DNA of 22,031 nt from Longicatena sp. (GCA_020025055.1 JAHHST010000011.1:1-22031), one strand, 5' to 3'. Positions 9,247 to 16,889 are shown, numbered from the stretch's first letter. The notes: generated by a model from the sequence alone, not told the origin. Program-made: numbers and translations.

Positions 9247-9260
9247 TTAAAACGCTATCA
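9247..9260 (-). promoter_or_regulatory. Candidate catabolite-response element (cre) in the ptsI leader
   Basis: On the minus strand this reads TGATAGCGTTTTAA, matching 13 of 14 positions of the CcpA consensus TGWNANCGNTNWCA. The site begins shortly after the predicted transcription start of ptsI, where a bound CcpA could block elongation. Assignment rests on the consensus alone. Confidence 0.4.
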
Positions 9261-9280
9261 TTGGTCTATCCCTGTATTTT

Positions 9281-9309
9281 ATAATACCATTTTTTAACTT
9301 TATTATCAA
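9281..9309 (-). promoter_or_regulatory. Sigma-A promoter of ptsI
   Basis: On the minus strand TTGATA (9304-9309), 17 bases, then TATTAT (9281-9286) form a near-consensus promoter, with TG one base before the -10. Transcription would start near 9274, giving a leader of about 95 bases that contains the candidate cre. Confidence 0.7.
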
Positions 9310-9364
9310 TCTATTATATAAAAATATAACTTCAATTTTCTTATCCAGAATAATTATATAACTA

Positions 9365-9401
9365 CAAAAAAAACATTCACCAATCAAATTCGTGAATGTT
9401 T
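9365..9401 (-). terminator. Intrinsic terminator of the dlt-like acylation operon
   Basis: A 10-bp stem (AAACATTCAC at 9371-9380 with GTGAATGTTT at 9392-9401) is followed on the minus strand by a T run. It lies 10 bases after the last gene of the operon. T-rich sequence on the other side could also allow weak plus-strand termination. Confidence 0.75.
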
Positions 9402-9411
9402 ATAACTTTTT

Positions 9412-10431
9412 TTATTCTTTATATAATTTATCATAATAATTCTTTAACATCGTATCAAATGTTGAATTAACTTCATCACTTTTTATCGTTTGAATATTAT
9501 AATGTTCGCGGACATATTCACTTAATTCATGGGTTACTTTACTAGCACCATCAGCATTCAAATGAATTCCTTTATCAATCGTATCCTTCGACCAATCAAT
9601 CGGATCTTTTAACTTAAAATTCATATCATAATACGGAATACCCTTTTCTTGTGCATAAGCAGAAACCAATTCATTCTTTGTTTTATCCCATTCTCTTATA
9701 CCAGGAACTTTCAAATACATCATTGGAATATTTTTTTCTTTGCAAAGATTTTCTATCTTCGCTAAATATTTTTTAGAAATCTCATCTAACTGATTCTTTG
9801 AAGTATTTTCCATATAATATGGGTTGCTTTTTGCTGGTTTTACTTTTTTATTCATAATAAATCCATTAAATTCTGAATCATTACCATAAATAGTTTTCAT
9901 AACGTCATCTTTTGTTAATTCATTGTAACGATTATGATATAAAGATATTGGAAACAACGTACTCAACATTTCCTTTTTTGTTAAATGAAGTACATTATCT
10001 TGAATCATATTTATCTTATTCATGGATAACTTCATGTTATCAATAATCTTACGTTTATTTCCTAAAGTATAATCTCTAGTATTAAATAAACAATTTGCTT
10101 CTAAAACAACTAATTTAGGTCTTTGTGTTTTTAAAGCTTCTTCTAATAAATAATATAATGAATATATTCTTGCAGAAGATGCTCCAATAACATAACTCGT
10201 CATCTTATTATCTTCCCAAAGAATAGCTGGATTTACACTACGATATGTACTACTATCTCCAAGTACTAAAACATCTATAGAATCCTTTTTTTGTTGATAT
10301 AATCCACTAACAATTTCAGCAGTCGCCTCATCTTTTGGAATCATCAATTTAGAAAAGAAATGTAGGCCGTAAATGAATACAAACACAAATACAAGAAATG
10401 CTATTACAGATTTTGTTATACTTTTTTTCAT
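9412..10431 (-). CDS. SGNH-hydrolase-like membrane-anchored protein, DltD-like acyl transferase
   Basis: This is the last gene of the acylation operon, occupying the place of dltD. The 339-residue product has an N-terminal membrane helix (about 8-26), then an extracellular SGNH/GDSL-like domain: block I GDSS with S60 as candidate nucleophile, G83 in the following block, N113 in EANCLFN, and D286/H290 near the C-terminus (DKGIHLN). Spacing of the last pair is DxxxH rather than the usual DxxH. By analogy with DltD and with AlgX/PatB-type enzymes it would take the acyl group delivered by the MBOAT and place it on an envelope polymer outside the cell. It follows the MBOAT gene after 15 bases with GAGGGG as ribosome binding site. 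Polymer and acyl group are unknown. Confidence 0.8.
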   Translation of the reverse strand: MKKSITKSVIAFLVFVFVFIYGLHFFSKLMIPKDEATAEIVSGLYQQKKDSIDVLVLGDSSTYRSVNPAILWEDNKMTSYVIGASSARIYSLYYLLEEALKTQRPKLVVLEANCLFNTRDYTLGNKRKIIDNMKLSMNKINMIQDNVLHLTKKEMLSTLFPISLYHNRYNELTKDDVMKTIYGNDSEFNGFIMNKKVKPAKSNPYYMENTSKNQLDEISKKYLAKIENLCKEKNIPMMYLKVPGIREWDKTKNELVSAYAQEKGIPYYDMNFKLKDPIDWSKDTIDKGIHLNADGASKVTHELSEYVREHYNIQTIKSDEVNSTFDTMLKNYYDKLYKE

Positions 10432-10446
10432 ACCAGCACTTCCCCT

Positions 10447-12009
10447 CTAAAATTCACCATAGATAAAATCACTTGCATTGTAACCTTCTCCATAAATTCC
10501 TAAAACAATAATCATAAACAAAATTACCAAAATCACTATATATCGAATACATAAACTTTTTTCATCTAATATAGAATATAAATCTTTCTTTTGTTCCTTT
10601 AATATAGATACAATGAACATCATAATAAAACCAAGTATTAAAATTAAGAAATCAAATGATGTTAATCCATGTAAAAGAATATCAAAATCATGAACAGTAA
10701 AGACACGAATCAACATACTCCATGCATCCGTAAGCGAATGTGATCTAAAAATCAACATACCTCCCAATACTACTAAAGTAGTACGTAACACACTAAATAT
10801 GGTATATACTTTTGATTCATTATGGATATGACATTGTTCTTTTAATTTATTAAAATATGGTTGTAATAATAGTCCAAGCATCATAATAAAATAATAATAT
10901 AATCCATAAACGATATATTTCCAACTTGCACCATGCCAAAATCCATTAAAAAACCAAACAAAGAATAATGGAAAAGCACTCAAAATAAATTTACCAAAAT
11001 AACCTTTGATATGTTTTTTTACCGAACGATTTAAATTCATATTCATAGAAGATAATGAAACAGAATAGAATACATAATCTTTTAACCATGTACCTAAAGT
11101 TCTATGCCATCTTCTCCAAAACTCAGCTATTGTCTTTGAAAAAAATGGTTGTGTAAAGTTTGGTTCCATATAAACACCAAACAAATACCCTGTACCACGA
11201 ACCAAATCCATTGCCCCACTGAATTCTGCATAAATTTGGAATGTATATAAAACAATCGCTAAAAAGGCTGTCAAGCCTCCACTTGAAGTACCAAATACTG
11301 TATTTACATACAATGCAGCACGATCTGCAATCACAAGTTTTTTAAATAATCCCCAAAGAATTAAATACAAACCTGTTTTTATATTTTTTAACTCAAAATG
11401 ATTTCCATCATATAATTGATCTGATAACTGATCAAAGCGTGAAATAGGACCTTCAGTCATTTGTGGAAAAAAGGACAAGTATAATGCAACTTTTCCTAGA
11501 TTTTTACACGCCTTATATTTTCCACGATATACATCAACAATATAACTAATTGCCATTAATGTATAATAAGATATACCTAAAGGAAGAATAAATTTTTTCA
11601 TTGGGATTAAAAAATCAATATGCAATACTTTACATAATCCATTTATATTTCCAACAAAAAATCCATAATATTTTAAATATAATAAAATACCAACATTAAC
11701 ACATAATGTAAAGAATACAATCCATTTCTTACGTTTTTTTATTTTATTCTTAAATTCCTTTTTTTCCTCTTTTTCTAAAGTCTTTATTTTACTTTTTTGA
11801 TAATCCGTTTGTTGTTGAAGAAATAATCCACCAACATAAATGCTAATGATACTCGCAATTAAAAATATAATTAACGAATGTGATGCAGCAAAATAAAATA
11901 TAATATTTGCTACTAATAAAATACACCAACGAAATGCTTTTGGCACAATATAATAAATCAAACAAGTAAATAGTACCAAAAACATGAAGGGAATTGAAAT
12001 CAACGACAT
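10447..12009 (-). CDS. MBOAT-family membrane O-acyltransferase (DltB/AlgI/PatA-like)
   Basis: The protein is predicted to move an activated acyl group from the cytoplasmic carrier protein across the membrane. At 520 residues it is longer than classical DltB (about 400) and closer to AlgI/PatA. It has many membrane helices, the FPQMTEGPISRF stretch (181-192), FWRRWHRTLG with H302, and the catalytic FWHGASW with H359. A charged Lys/Glu-rich loop lies at about 70-95. The C-terminus is FIYGEF with Y517, resembling the C-terminal motif of DltX whose tyrosine has been reported to carry the acyl group; no separate dltX gene is present. It starts 9 bases after the carrier protein stop, with a GAGGAG site inside that gene's end. 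Family certain, acyl group unknown. Confidence 0.88.
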   Translation of the reverse strand: MSLISIPFMFLVLFTCLIYYIVPKAFRWCILLVANIIFYFAASHSLIIFLIASIISIYVGGLFLQQQTDYQKSKIKTLEKEEKKEFKNKIKKRKKWIVFFTLCVNVGILLYLKYYGFFVGNINGLCKVLHIDFLIPMKKFILPLGISYYTLMAISYIVDVYRGKYKACKNLGKVALYLSFFPQMTEGPISRFDQLSDQLYDGNHFELKNIKTGLYLILWGLFKKLVIADRAALYVNTVFGTSSGGLTAFLAIVLYTFQIYAEFSGAMDLVRGTGYLFGVYMEPNFTQPFFSKTIAEFWRRWHRTLGTWLKDYVFYSVSLSSMNMNLNRSVKKHIKGYFGKFILSAFPLFFVWFFNGFWHGASWKYIVYGLYYYFIMMLGLLLQPYFNKLKEQCHIHNESKVYTIFSVLRTTLVVLGGMLIFRSHSLTDAWSMLIRVFTVHDFDILLHGLTSFDFLILILGFIMMFIVSILKEQKKDLYSILDEKSLCIRYIVILVILFMIIVLGIYGEGYNASDFIYGEF

Positions 12010-12018
12010 AGAACTGAA

Positions 12019-12246
12019 CTACTCCTCAGATAATCGTTCAATTAGTGCATATAGGCTTTCTACATCGTTAAAAGCTTCTGGCTGTACTTCCATAACTGGA
12101 ATTTCAACATCGAATTCATCGTCGATTGCAGCAATAATTTCGACAATATCAAATGAATCTAATAATCCATCTTCAACTAATTTTTTCTCATTACGAAAAT
12201 CAACTCCAGATTTAATTCCTTCCAATAATTCAATTAGCTTTTCCAT
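12019..12246 (-). CDS. Acyl carrier protein, DltC-like
   Basis: This 75-residue carrier protein has the phosphopantetheine attachment motif DGLLDSFD, with S31 as the modified serine (DSF in place of the common DSL/DSM). It is acidic and all-helical in character, like DltC (about 78 residues). It would receive the acyl group from the adenylation enzyme as a thioester and present it to the MBOAT protein at the inner membrane face. Its ATG follows the stop of the adenylation gene directly (TAAATG), with AAGGAGG inside the end of that gene, so the two are tightly coupled. The Ser needs a phosphopantetheinyl transferase, and acpS is encoded just beyond the operon's first gene. Confidence 0.9.
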   Translation of the reverse strand: MEKLIELLEGIKSGVDFRNEKKLVEDGLLDSFDIVEIIAAIDDEFDVEIPVMEVQPEAFNDVESLYALIERLSEE

Positions 12247-13764
12247 TTAATTTTCCTCCTTATATAAAGCTTTTAATGCTTTTCTATCAATTTTTCCATT
12301 TGCGTTATGTGGCATACGCTTAATCTTCATCATTTTATTTGGTATCATGTAGTTCGGTAATTTTTTCTTAGCTTGTGCAAGAATAGATTCATTATCTAAG
12401 TCCTTTGCTTGATAGAATAATACAATCCAACGATGTTCATCATCATAAATACATGCACAAGAATCCACTCCATCAATCGCAAATATCGCAGTTTCGATTT
12501 CCCCTAATTCAATACGATACCCCATATGTTTGATTTGAAAATCTTTTCGCGACAAATACATTAATTCCCCGTAAGAATTATATTTTACGATATCTCCTGT
12601 ACGATAAATAATCTCTGGATAATTTTTTTGTAATGGATTTTGAACAAATGCTTCCGCTGTTTTTTCTTTTTGCTTATAATATCCATTTGCTAAAAAACTA
12701 CCTCTAACACATAATTCCCCAGGTTCTCCAACCGCAGGCTCTTGATCATGCTCATTTAATAAAATAACATCACAGTTATTACATGCATTTCCAATTGGAA
12801 GTGATTCATCATCACTAAATTCACGATTCACTACATAATATGTACAAATATCTGTAACTTCTGTTGGTCCATATAAATTTGCATACAACGCATTTGGTAA
12901 TTTTGAACGCCAATAATTTAGAATTTTTGTCGGCATAACTTCCCCAGCAAATAATACTTTTTCAATATCTGTAGGTAGAATTGCATCCAATGCCTTTAAA
13001 TTCGCAACAATTCCTAGTGCGCTAGGCACCCAATAAATAGTATTGATTTTGTTTTCCACAAGACAATTCAATAATTTTGCTGGGAATGAAAAATACATTT
13101 TTGGTAAAATATATAAAGTTGCCCCAGACATCATTGTTGCAAAAATATCTAATACAGACATACTAAAATAAAATGGTGTTTGATTTCCAAAAACAGTTTG
13201 ATCCGTTATATTAAATGCTTCACATACCCATGTTGCATAAGAAATAACTCCACGATGAGATACAACTGTACCTTTTGGTATACCTGTTGACCCTGATGTA
13301 AATAAAATATAAGCAGGATCGGTATCAATCATTTTACGATAAATATTATCTAAAATCTTCTCATCAATTTGATTATGACAAATATCTTCATACTGGACAA
13401 TAGTTCCGTTAAAATTTAATTCACTTGCTAGCTTATAATGTTTTTGATCTGTAATCAATAGTTTTGTTTCTAATGTATCTAATATTAAATTCATACGATC
13501 TTCTGGCATTTTCACATCTAAAATCGTGTAGTAATTTCCACTATATAACGTACCTATCATCGACGATAATGCAGCAATACTTTTATCAATCAAAATAACT
13601 ACAGGTTCATGAATACTATTTATGTGAGAATAAATAGTTGTACCAATCGCTTTTGATTCTAATACAAAATCACTATACGTAATATCTCTATTAGGTTCTC
13701 TAAATATATGTTTTTTAGAATATATATTATTATTCTTATGTAACATATCAATAATATTTTTCAT
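12247..13764 (-). CDS. DltA-like adenylation enzyme (acyl/amino acid-AMP ligase) with altered substrate pocket
   Basis: An ANL-superfamily ligase that activates a carboxylic acid with ATP and loads it on the carrier protein. In the 505-residue form: P-loop FTSGSTGIPKG (155-165), YGPTE (298-302), YRTGD with D391, and NGKID with catalytic K491. It aligns well with DltA throughout, but the pocket differs. The NQAPFSFDLSVMD block of Bacillus DltA reads NQTPFYFSMSVLD here, so the Asp that binds the substrate amino group is S201. The CGEVLP block reads AGEVMP, so the Cys linked to D-alanine selection is A273. D-alanine may not be the substrate. The start at 13764 is chosen over 13779 because AAGGTGAT (13769-13776) sits just before it, whereas the upstream ATG lies almost at the predicted transcription start with no ribosome binding site. 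Confidence 0.85.
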   Translation of the reverse strand: MKNIIDMLHKNNNIYSKKHIFREPNRDITYSDFVLESKAIGTTIYSHINSIHEPVVILIDKSIAALSSMIGTLYSGNYYTILDVKMPEDRMNLILDTLETKLLITDQKHYKLASELNFNGTIVQYEDICHNQIDEKILDNIYRKMIDTDPAYILFTSGSTGIPKGTVVSHRGVISYATWVCEAFNITDQTVFGNQTPFYFSMSVLDIFATMMSGATLYILPKMYFSFPAKLLNCLVENKINTIYWVPSALGIVANLKALDAILPTDIEKVLFAGEVMPTKILNYWRSKLPNALYANLYGPTEVTDICTYYVVNREFSDDESLPIGNACNNCDVILLNEHDQEPAVGEPGELCVRGSFLANGYYKQKEKTAEAFVQNPLQKNYPEIIYRTGDIVKYNSYGELMYLSRKDFQIKHMGYRIELGEIETAIFAIDGVDSCACIYDDEHRWIVLFYQAKDLDNESILAQAKKKLPNYMIPNKMMKIKRMPHNANGKIDRKALKALYKEEN

Positions 13765-13790
13765 ACACATCACCTTCATTTTCTTTTATA

Positions 13791-13799
13791 ATTATAGCA
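13791..13799 (-). promoter_or_regulatory. Extended -10 promoter of the dlt-like operon
   Basis: On the minus strand TGCTATAAT is a consensus extended -10 element, without a good -35. Transcription would start near 13784, about 20 bases before the preferred start codon at 13764. Confidence 0.6.
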
Positions 13800-13861
13800 T
13801 TTTTCATTAAAACAATTTCTTAAATTATCTTAAAAAATTCTTACAAATAATTTTTACTAAG

Positions 13862-13899
13862 TTTATATTCTTAACAGAAACCTTCTATGATATCATAAA
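13862..13899 (+). promoter_or_regulatory. Candidate acpS promoter region with a 12-bp perfect palindrome
   Basis: Two overlapping sigma-A-like arrangements are possible: TTTATA (13862-13867) with 18 bases then TATGAT (13886-13891), or TTAACA (13871-13876) with 17 bases then CATAAA (13894-13899). The perfect palindrome TATGATATCATA (13886-13897) covers the first -10 and could be an operator. Neither choice is certain. Confidence 0.35.
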
Positions 13900-13928
13900 G
13901 ATAGTTTTAAAAGAAAAGAGGAAATACT

Positions 13929-14273
13929 ATGATTGTTGGAGTTGGCTGTGACATTATAAAAATCGATCGCATTACAAAATATTTATCAAAAAATATACCT
14001 ATACAGTTTTTAACTGAAAACGAATTCGCCTACTGTAATCAATTACCATCACATCGACAAGCAGAATGGATTGCTGGAAGATTTGCTGCAAAAGAAGCAT
14101 TATACAAAGCGTGTAATAAAGCATTTAAATGTTCCATCTATGATTTTGAAATTTTACAAAATGAAGATGGTTCTCCCTATTGCAAAATAGATGACTATGT
14201 CATTCATATTTCTATCGCCCATGAAAAAGAATATGCGATTGCATATGCAATTGTTGAATCCACACAAGTATAA
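13929..14273 (+). CDS. acpS: Holo-[acyl-carrier-protein] synthase (4'-phosphopantetheinyl transferase)
   Basis: AcpS moves 4'-phosphopantetheine from CoA to the serine of acyl carrier proteins. The 114-residue product has the family N-terminus GVGCDIIKIDRI with the metal ligand D8, the FAAKEA block with E56, and SIAHEKEYAIA near the C-terminus (H98). Length is typical (115-125). It is transcribed away from the dlt-like operon, with GAGGA before the ATG and its own terminator. It may serve both fatty-acid ACP and the carrier protein of the neighbouring operon; the position suggests the second but the sequence cannot prove it. Confidence 0.93.
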   Translation: MIVGVGCDIIKIDRITKYLSKNIPIQFLTENEFAYCNQLPSHRQAEWIAGRFAAKEALYKACNKAFKCSIYDFEILQNEDGSPYCKIDDYVIHISIAHEKEYAIAYAIVESTQV

Positions 14274-14301
14274 TTTTAATTTCAGCATTTTCTATACACA
14301 A

Positions 14302-14327
14302 AAAAAGATGTCATTCGACATCTTTTT
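14302..14327. terminator. Bidirectional terminator between acpS and the opp operon
   Basis: AAAAAGATGTC (14302-14312) pairs perfectly with GACATCTTTTT (14317-14327) around a 4-base loop, with T runs on both strands. It serves convergent acpS (plus) and the last opp-operon gene (minus), whose stop codon overlaps the end of the T run. Confidence 0.85.
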
Positions 14328-14514
14328 ATCTTAAGAAAATAACCCATACGACAAAATAAAGTATTCCACAAATGATAAGAATTGGTGGAAAAAAGGTAAG
14401 AAAAGCTGCAATAATCATAGCAAGGGTATCCCCTTTTTCTAAGTTTACATCTTTCAACTTATCTTTATCAACTTTATCTAATCTTTTTTTTAGGTCGCTT
14501 TTATTTATTTTCAC
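14326..14514 (-). CDS. Small membrane protein at the end of the opp operon, function unknown
   Basis: I do not recognise a named family. The 62-residue product has a charged, Lys/Asp-rich N-terminal 28 residues and then a continuous hydrophobic stretch (about 30-61) with a central Pro-Pro pair, so one long or two short membrane segments. The segment faintly resembles the second half of PspC-type domains, but too weakly to name it. It begins with GTG, overlaps the end of oppF by 14 bases, and has AAGAGG 8 bases before the GTG inside oppF, so translational coupling is likely. It ends in the shared terminator. The close coupling suggests an accessory role with the transporter, which is inference. 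Confidence 0.65.
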   Translation of the reverse strand: MKINKSDLKKRLDKVDKDKLKDVNLEKGDTLAMIIAAFLTFFPPILIICGILYFVVWVIFLR

Positions 14515-15892
14515 TAGTTAAACCTCTTAAATGGCATGCAACAAAATGTTCTGGCTCAATTTCCACCCATTGTGGTCTTTCTGTCTTACATTTATCTGTT
14601 GCATATTTACAACGTGTATGGAATTTACATCCTTTAGGAGGATTTACCGGACTAGGAATATCTCCCTCTAAAATTTGCAATTCTTTATTATTCACATCCG
14701 TTGTAGGAATAGCATTTAATAAAGCTTCTGTATATGGATGTAATGGATTACGGAAAATATCTTCAGATTTTGCACTTTCTACCATATTTCCTAAATACAT
14801 AACTCCGATACGATCAGAAATATACTTAACTACACTCAAATCATGAGAAATAAATAAATAAGTTAAATTTTGTTTTTCTTTAAGTTCTTGTAACAAGTTC
14901 AAAACTTGTGATTGAATAGATACGTCAAGAGCAGATACAGCTTCATCACAAACAATAAATTTTGGATTTAAAGCTAAAGCACGTGCAATACCAATACGTT
15001 GACGTTGTCCACCAGAGAATTGATGTGGATAACGATGAATAAAATATGCCTCTAATCCACATTTTTTCATTACTTCAATAATATAATCTTCTAATTCTTG
15101 GCTTCCCTTTTTGAACTTATTTTGTCCAACTAATGGTTCAGAAATAATTTGTCCTACAGTTAAACGTGGATTTAATGATGAATATGGATCCTGGAAGATA
15201 ATTTGTAAATCTTCACGTAAAACACGCATTTCTTCATTTGTTAATTTTGGAAGTTCAATACCATGTTCCCATTTTGCATCCACTTTATCAAAATCTTTTT
15301 CTGAACGATAAGCATCTTTCATTTTTTCGATTTTTTTAATGATTTCGTCATGTGCACCTTCTGCAGCACTTATTTCGCTTTCGCTAGCATTTGCTTTTTT
15401 CAAATTTGCAACTTTACATCCTGCATTATATTCTTCTAACAAAATAGAAGATACTTCTGAATGGTTTGGTGAAAAATATAAACCACCACATAAACGCTGT
15501 AAATGATCTATTGCACTTTCATATGCATCACTTGATGTATGATTAGGATCATCTAAATTTACTTTATCTTTTAATTTTTTCACATTTTCAAATGATTTTG
15601 CTAAATTAGCTAAATCACGTTTATAGTATTTAGGTTGATATTCATAAACTGTACGTCCAAAATATACTGTTTCTCCACGTGTTTGTTCATATAACTGTAA
15701 TAAAACACGACCTAATGTTGACTTACCACAACCAGATTCCCCAACTAATCCATAAGTTTCTCCTTCATGAATTGTAATTGTGATACCATCATTTGCTTTG
15801 ACAAATAATTGCTCTTTTTGAAAGATAGACTCTTTCTTAACTGGGAAATATTGTCTTAAATTATTGATTTCAATTAATTTATTCTTTTCCAT
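14501..15892 (-). CDS. oppF: Oligopeptide ABC transporter ATP-binding protein OppF with a large insert
   Basis: One of the two cytoplasmic ATPases that drive peptide import. In 463 residues: Walker A GESGCGKST (51-59), Q-loop IIFQDP with Q234, signature SGGQR (293-297), Walker B FIVCDE (312-317) and the H-loop FISHD (348-351). The C-terminal oligopeptide-specific region has four cysteines (C422, C428, C435, C453) in the arrangement seen in OppD/DppD, where an iron-sulfur cluster has been reported. Usual length is 310-330; the excess is a charged, mostly helical insert at about residues 82-218, between Walker A and the Q-loop, in frame and without loss of any catalytic motif. Its ATG overlaps the oppD stop by one base. 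Confidence 0.93.
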   Translation of the reverse strand: MEKNKLIEINNLRQYFPVKKESIFQKEQLFVKANDGITITIHEGETYGLVGESGCGKSTLGRVLLQLYEQTRGETVYFGRTVYEYQPKYYKRDLANLAKSFENVKKLKDKVNLDDPNHTSSDAYESAIDHLQRLCGGLYFSPNHSEVSSILLEEYNAGCKVANLKKANASESEISAAEGAHDEIIKKIEKMKDAYRSEKDFDKVDAKWEHGIELPKLTNEEMRVLREDLQIIFQDPYSSLNPRLTVGQIISEPLVGQNKFKKGSQELEDYIIEVMKKCGLEAYFIHRYPHQFSGGQRQRIGIARALALNPKFIVCDEAVSALDVSIQSQVLNLLQELKEKQNLTYLFISHDLSVVKYISDRIGVMYLGNMVESAKSEDIFRNPLHPYTEALLNAIPTTDVNNKELQILEGDIPSPVNPPKGCKFHTRCKYATDKCKTERPQWVEIEPEHFVACHLRGLTSENK

Positions 15893-16878
15893 TATTTGTT
15901 ACCTCCACGTACTACAGGGTAGAAACAACGGATACAATGATTTGGTCCAACCTCTTTTAATTCAGGTTCTTCGTTTCTACATTTCTCTGTTGCATATTTA
16001 CAACGAGGTGCAAATTTACATCCTTTTGGTAATGCTAAAGGATGTGGAACAGATCCAGGAATTACATCCAATTTTTGTGATCGTTCAGTATTCAAACGAG
16101 GAATTGAAGTTAATAACCCTTCTGTATATGGATGAATACAAGTATTATCCATAAAAATATTATTTACAGGTGCAGTTTCTACAACTTGTCCACAATACAT
16201 AACTGCAACATCATCAGCCATTTGGTTAATTACACCTAAATCATGAGTAATAAACATAATTGCTGTTCCTGTTTCCTTTTTTAAATCATTCATTAATTTC
16301 AAGATTTGAGCTTGAATAGTAACATCTAACGCAGTTGTAGGTTCATCTGCAATTAATAATTTTGGTTTACATGCAAGCGCCATTGCAATCATAACACGTT
16401 GACGCATACCACCAGATAATTGGAAAGGATATGAGTTATTAACTGTTTCTGGGTTTGCAATTTTTACTTGACGTAACATTTCAATACTACGTTGTTCTGC
16501 CTCTTTTTTACTTAACCCTTGATGAAGCATTAATACTTCACTAATTTGACGATTAATTGTAAAAACTGGGTTTAATGAAGTCATAGGTTCTTGGAAAATA
16601 ACAGAGATATCATTTCCTCGAATTGATTGCATTTCTGTTTCCGATAAATCAGAAATGACCTTACCTTCAAATTTTATTTCACCTTCATATATTTTTTGAT
16701 TACTTTCAAATAATTTCAAAATACTCATAGCAGTCTGACTTTTCCCACTACCTGACTCACCAACTACACCAAGTGTACGTCCTTCTTCGATAGATAAGTT
16801 AACGCCATTTACCGCCTTAATAAGACCTTTTTTAGTATCAAAATAAGTGTGTAGATTATTGATTTCTAATAATTTCAT
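15892..16878 (-). CDS. oppD: Oligopeptide ABC transporter ATP-binding protein OppD
   Basis: Partner ATPase to OppF. In 328 residues: Walker A GESGSGKS (40-47), Q-loop IFQEP with Q96, signature LSGGM (154-158), Walker B LLIADE (174-179), and the C-terminal cysteine set C287, C293, C300, C318 with the GCKFAPRCKYA block typical of peptide importers. Length is normal and, unlike OppF, there is no insert. The ATG at 16878 is preferred to a GTG at 16887 because AGGAG sits 8 bases before the ATG but abuts the GTG. The stop overlaps the oppF start by one base, and the gene follows oppC after a few bases. Confidence 0.94.
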   Translation of the reverse strand: MKLLEINNLHTYFDTKKGLIKAVNGVNLSIEEGRTLGVVGESGSGKSQTAMSILKLFESNQKIYEGEIKFEGKVISDLSETEMQSIRGNDISVIFQEPMTSLNPVFTINRQISEVLMLHQGLSKKEAEQRSIEMLRQVKIANPETVNNSYPFQLSGGMRQRVMIAMALACKPKLLIADEPTTALDVTIQAQILKLMNDLKKETGTAIMFITHDLGVINQMADDVAVMYCGQVVETAPVNNIFMDNTCIHPYTEGLLTSIPRLNTERSQKLDVIPGSVPHPLALPKGCKFAPRCKYATEKCRNEEPELKEVGPNHCIRCFYPVVRGGNK

Positions 16879-16889
16879 GTTCTTCACTC

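Noticed and set aside
13765..13779. Upstream ATG as start of the adenylation gene
   Set aside because: It lies about five bases after the predicted transcription start, with no ribosome binding site, and the AAGGTGAT that would serve the next ATG lies inside the added codons.
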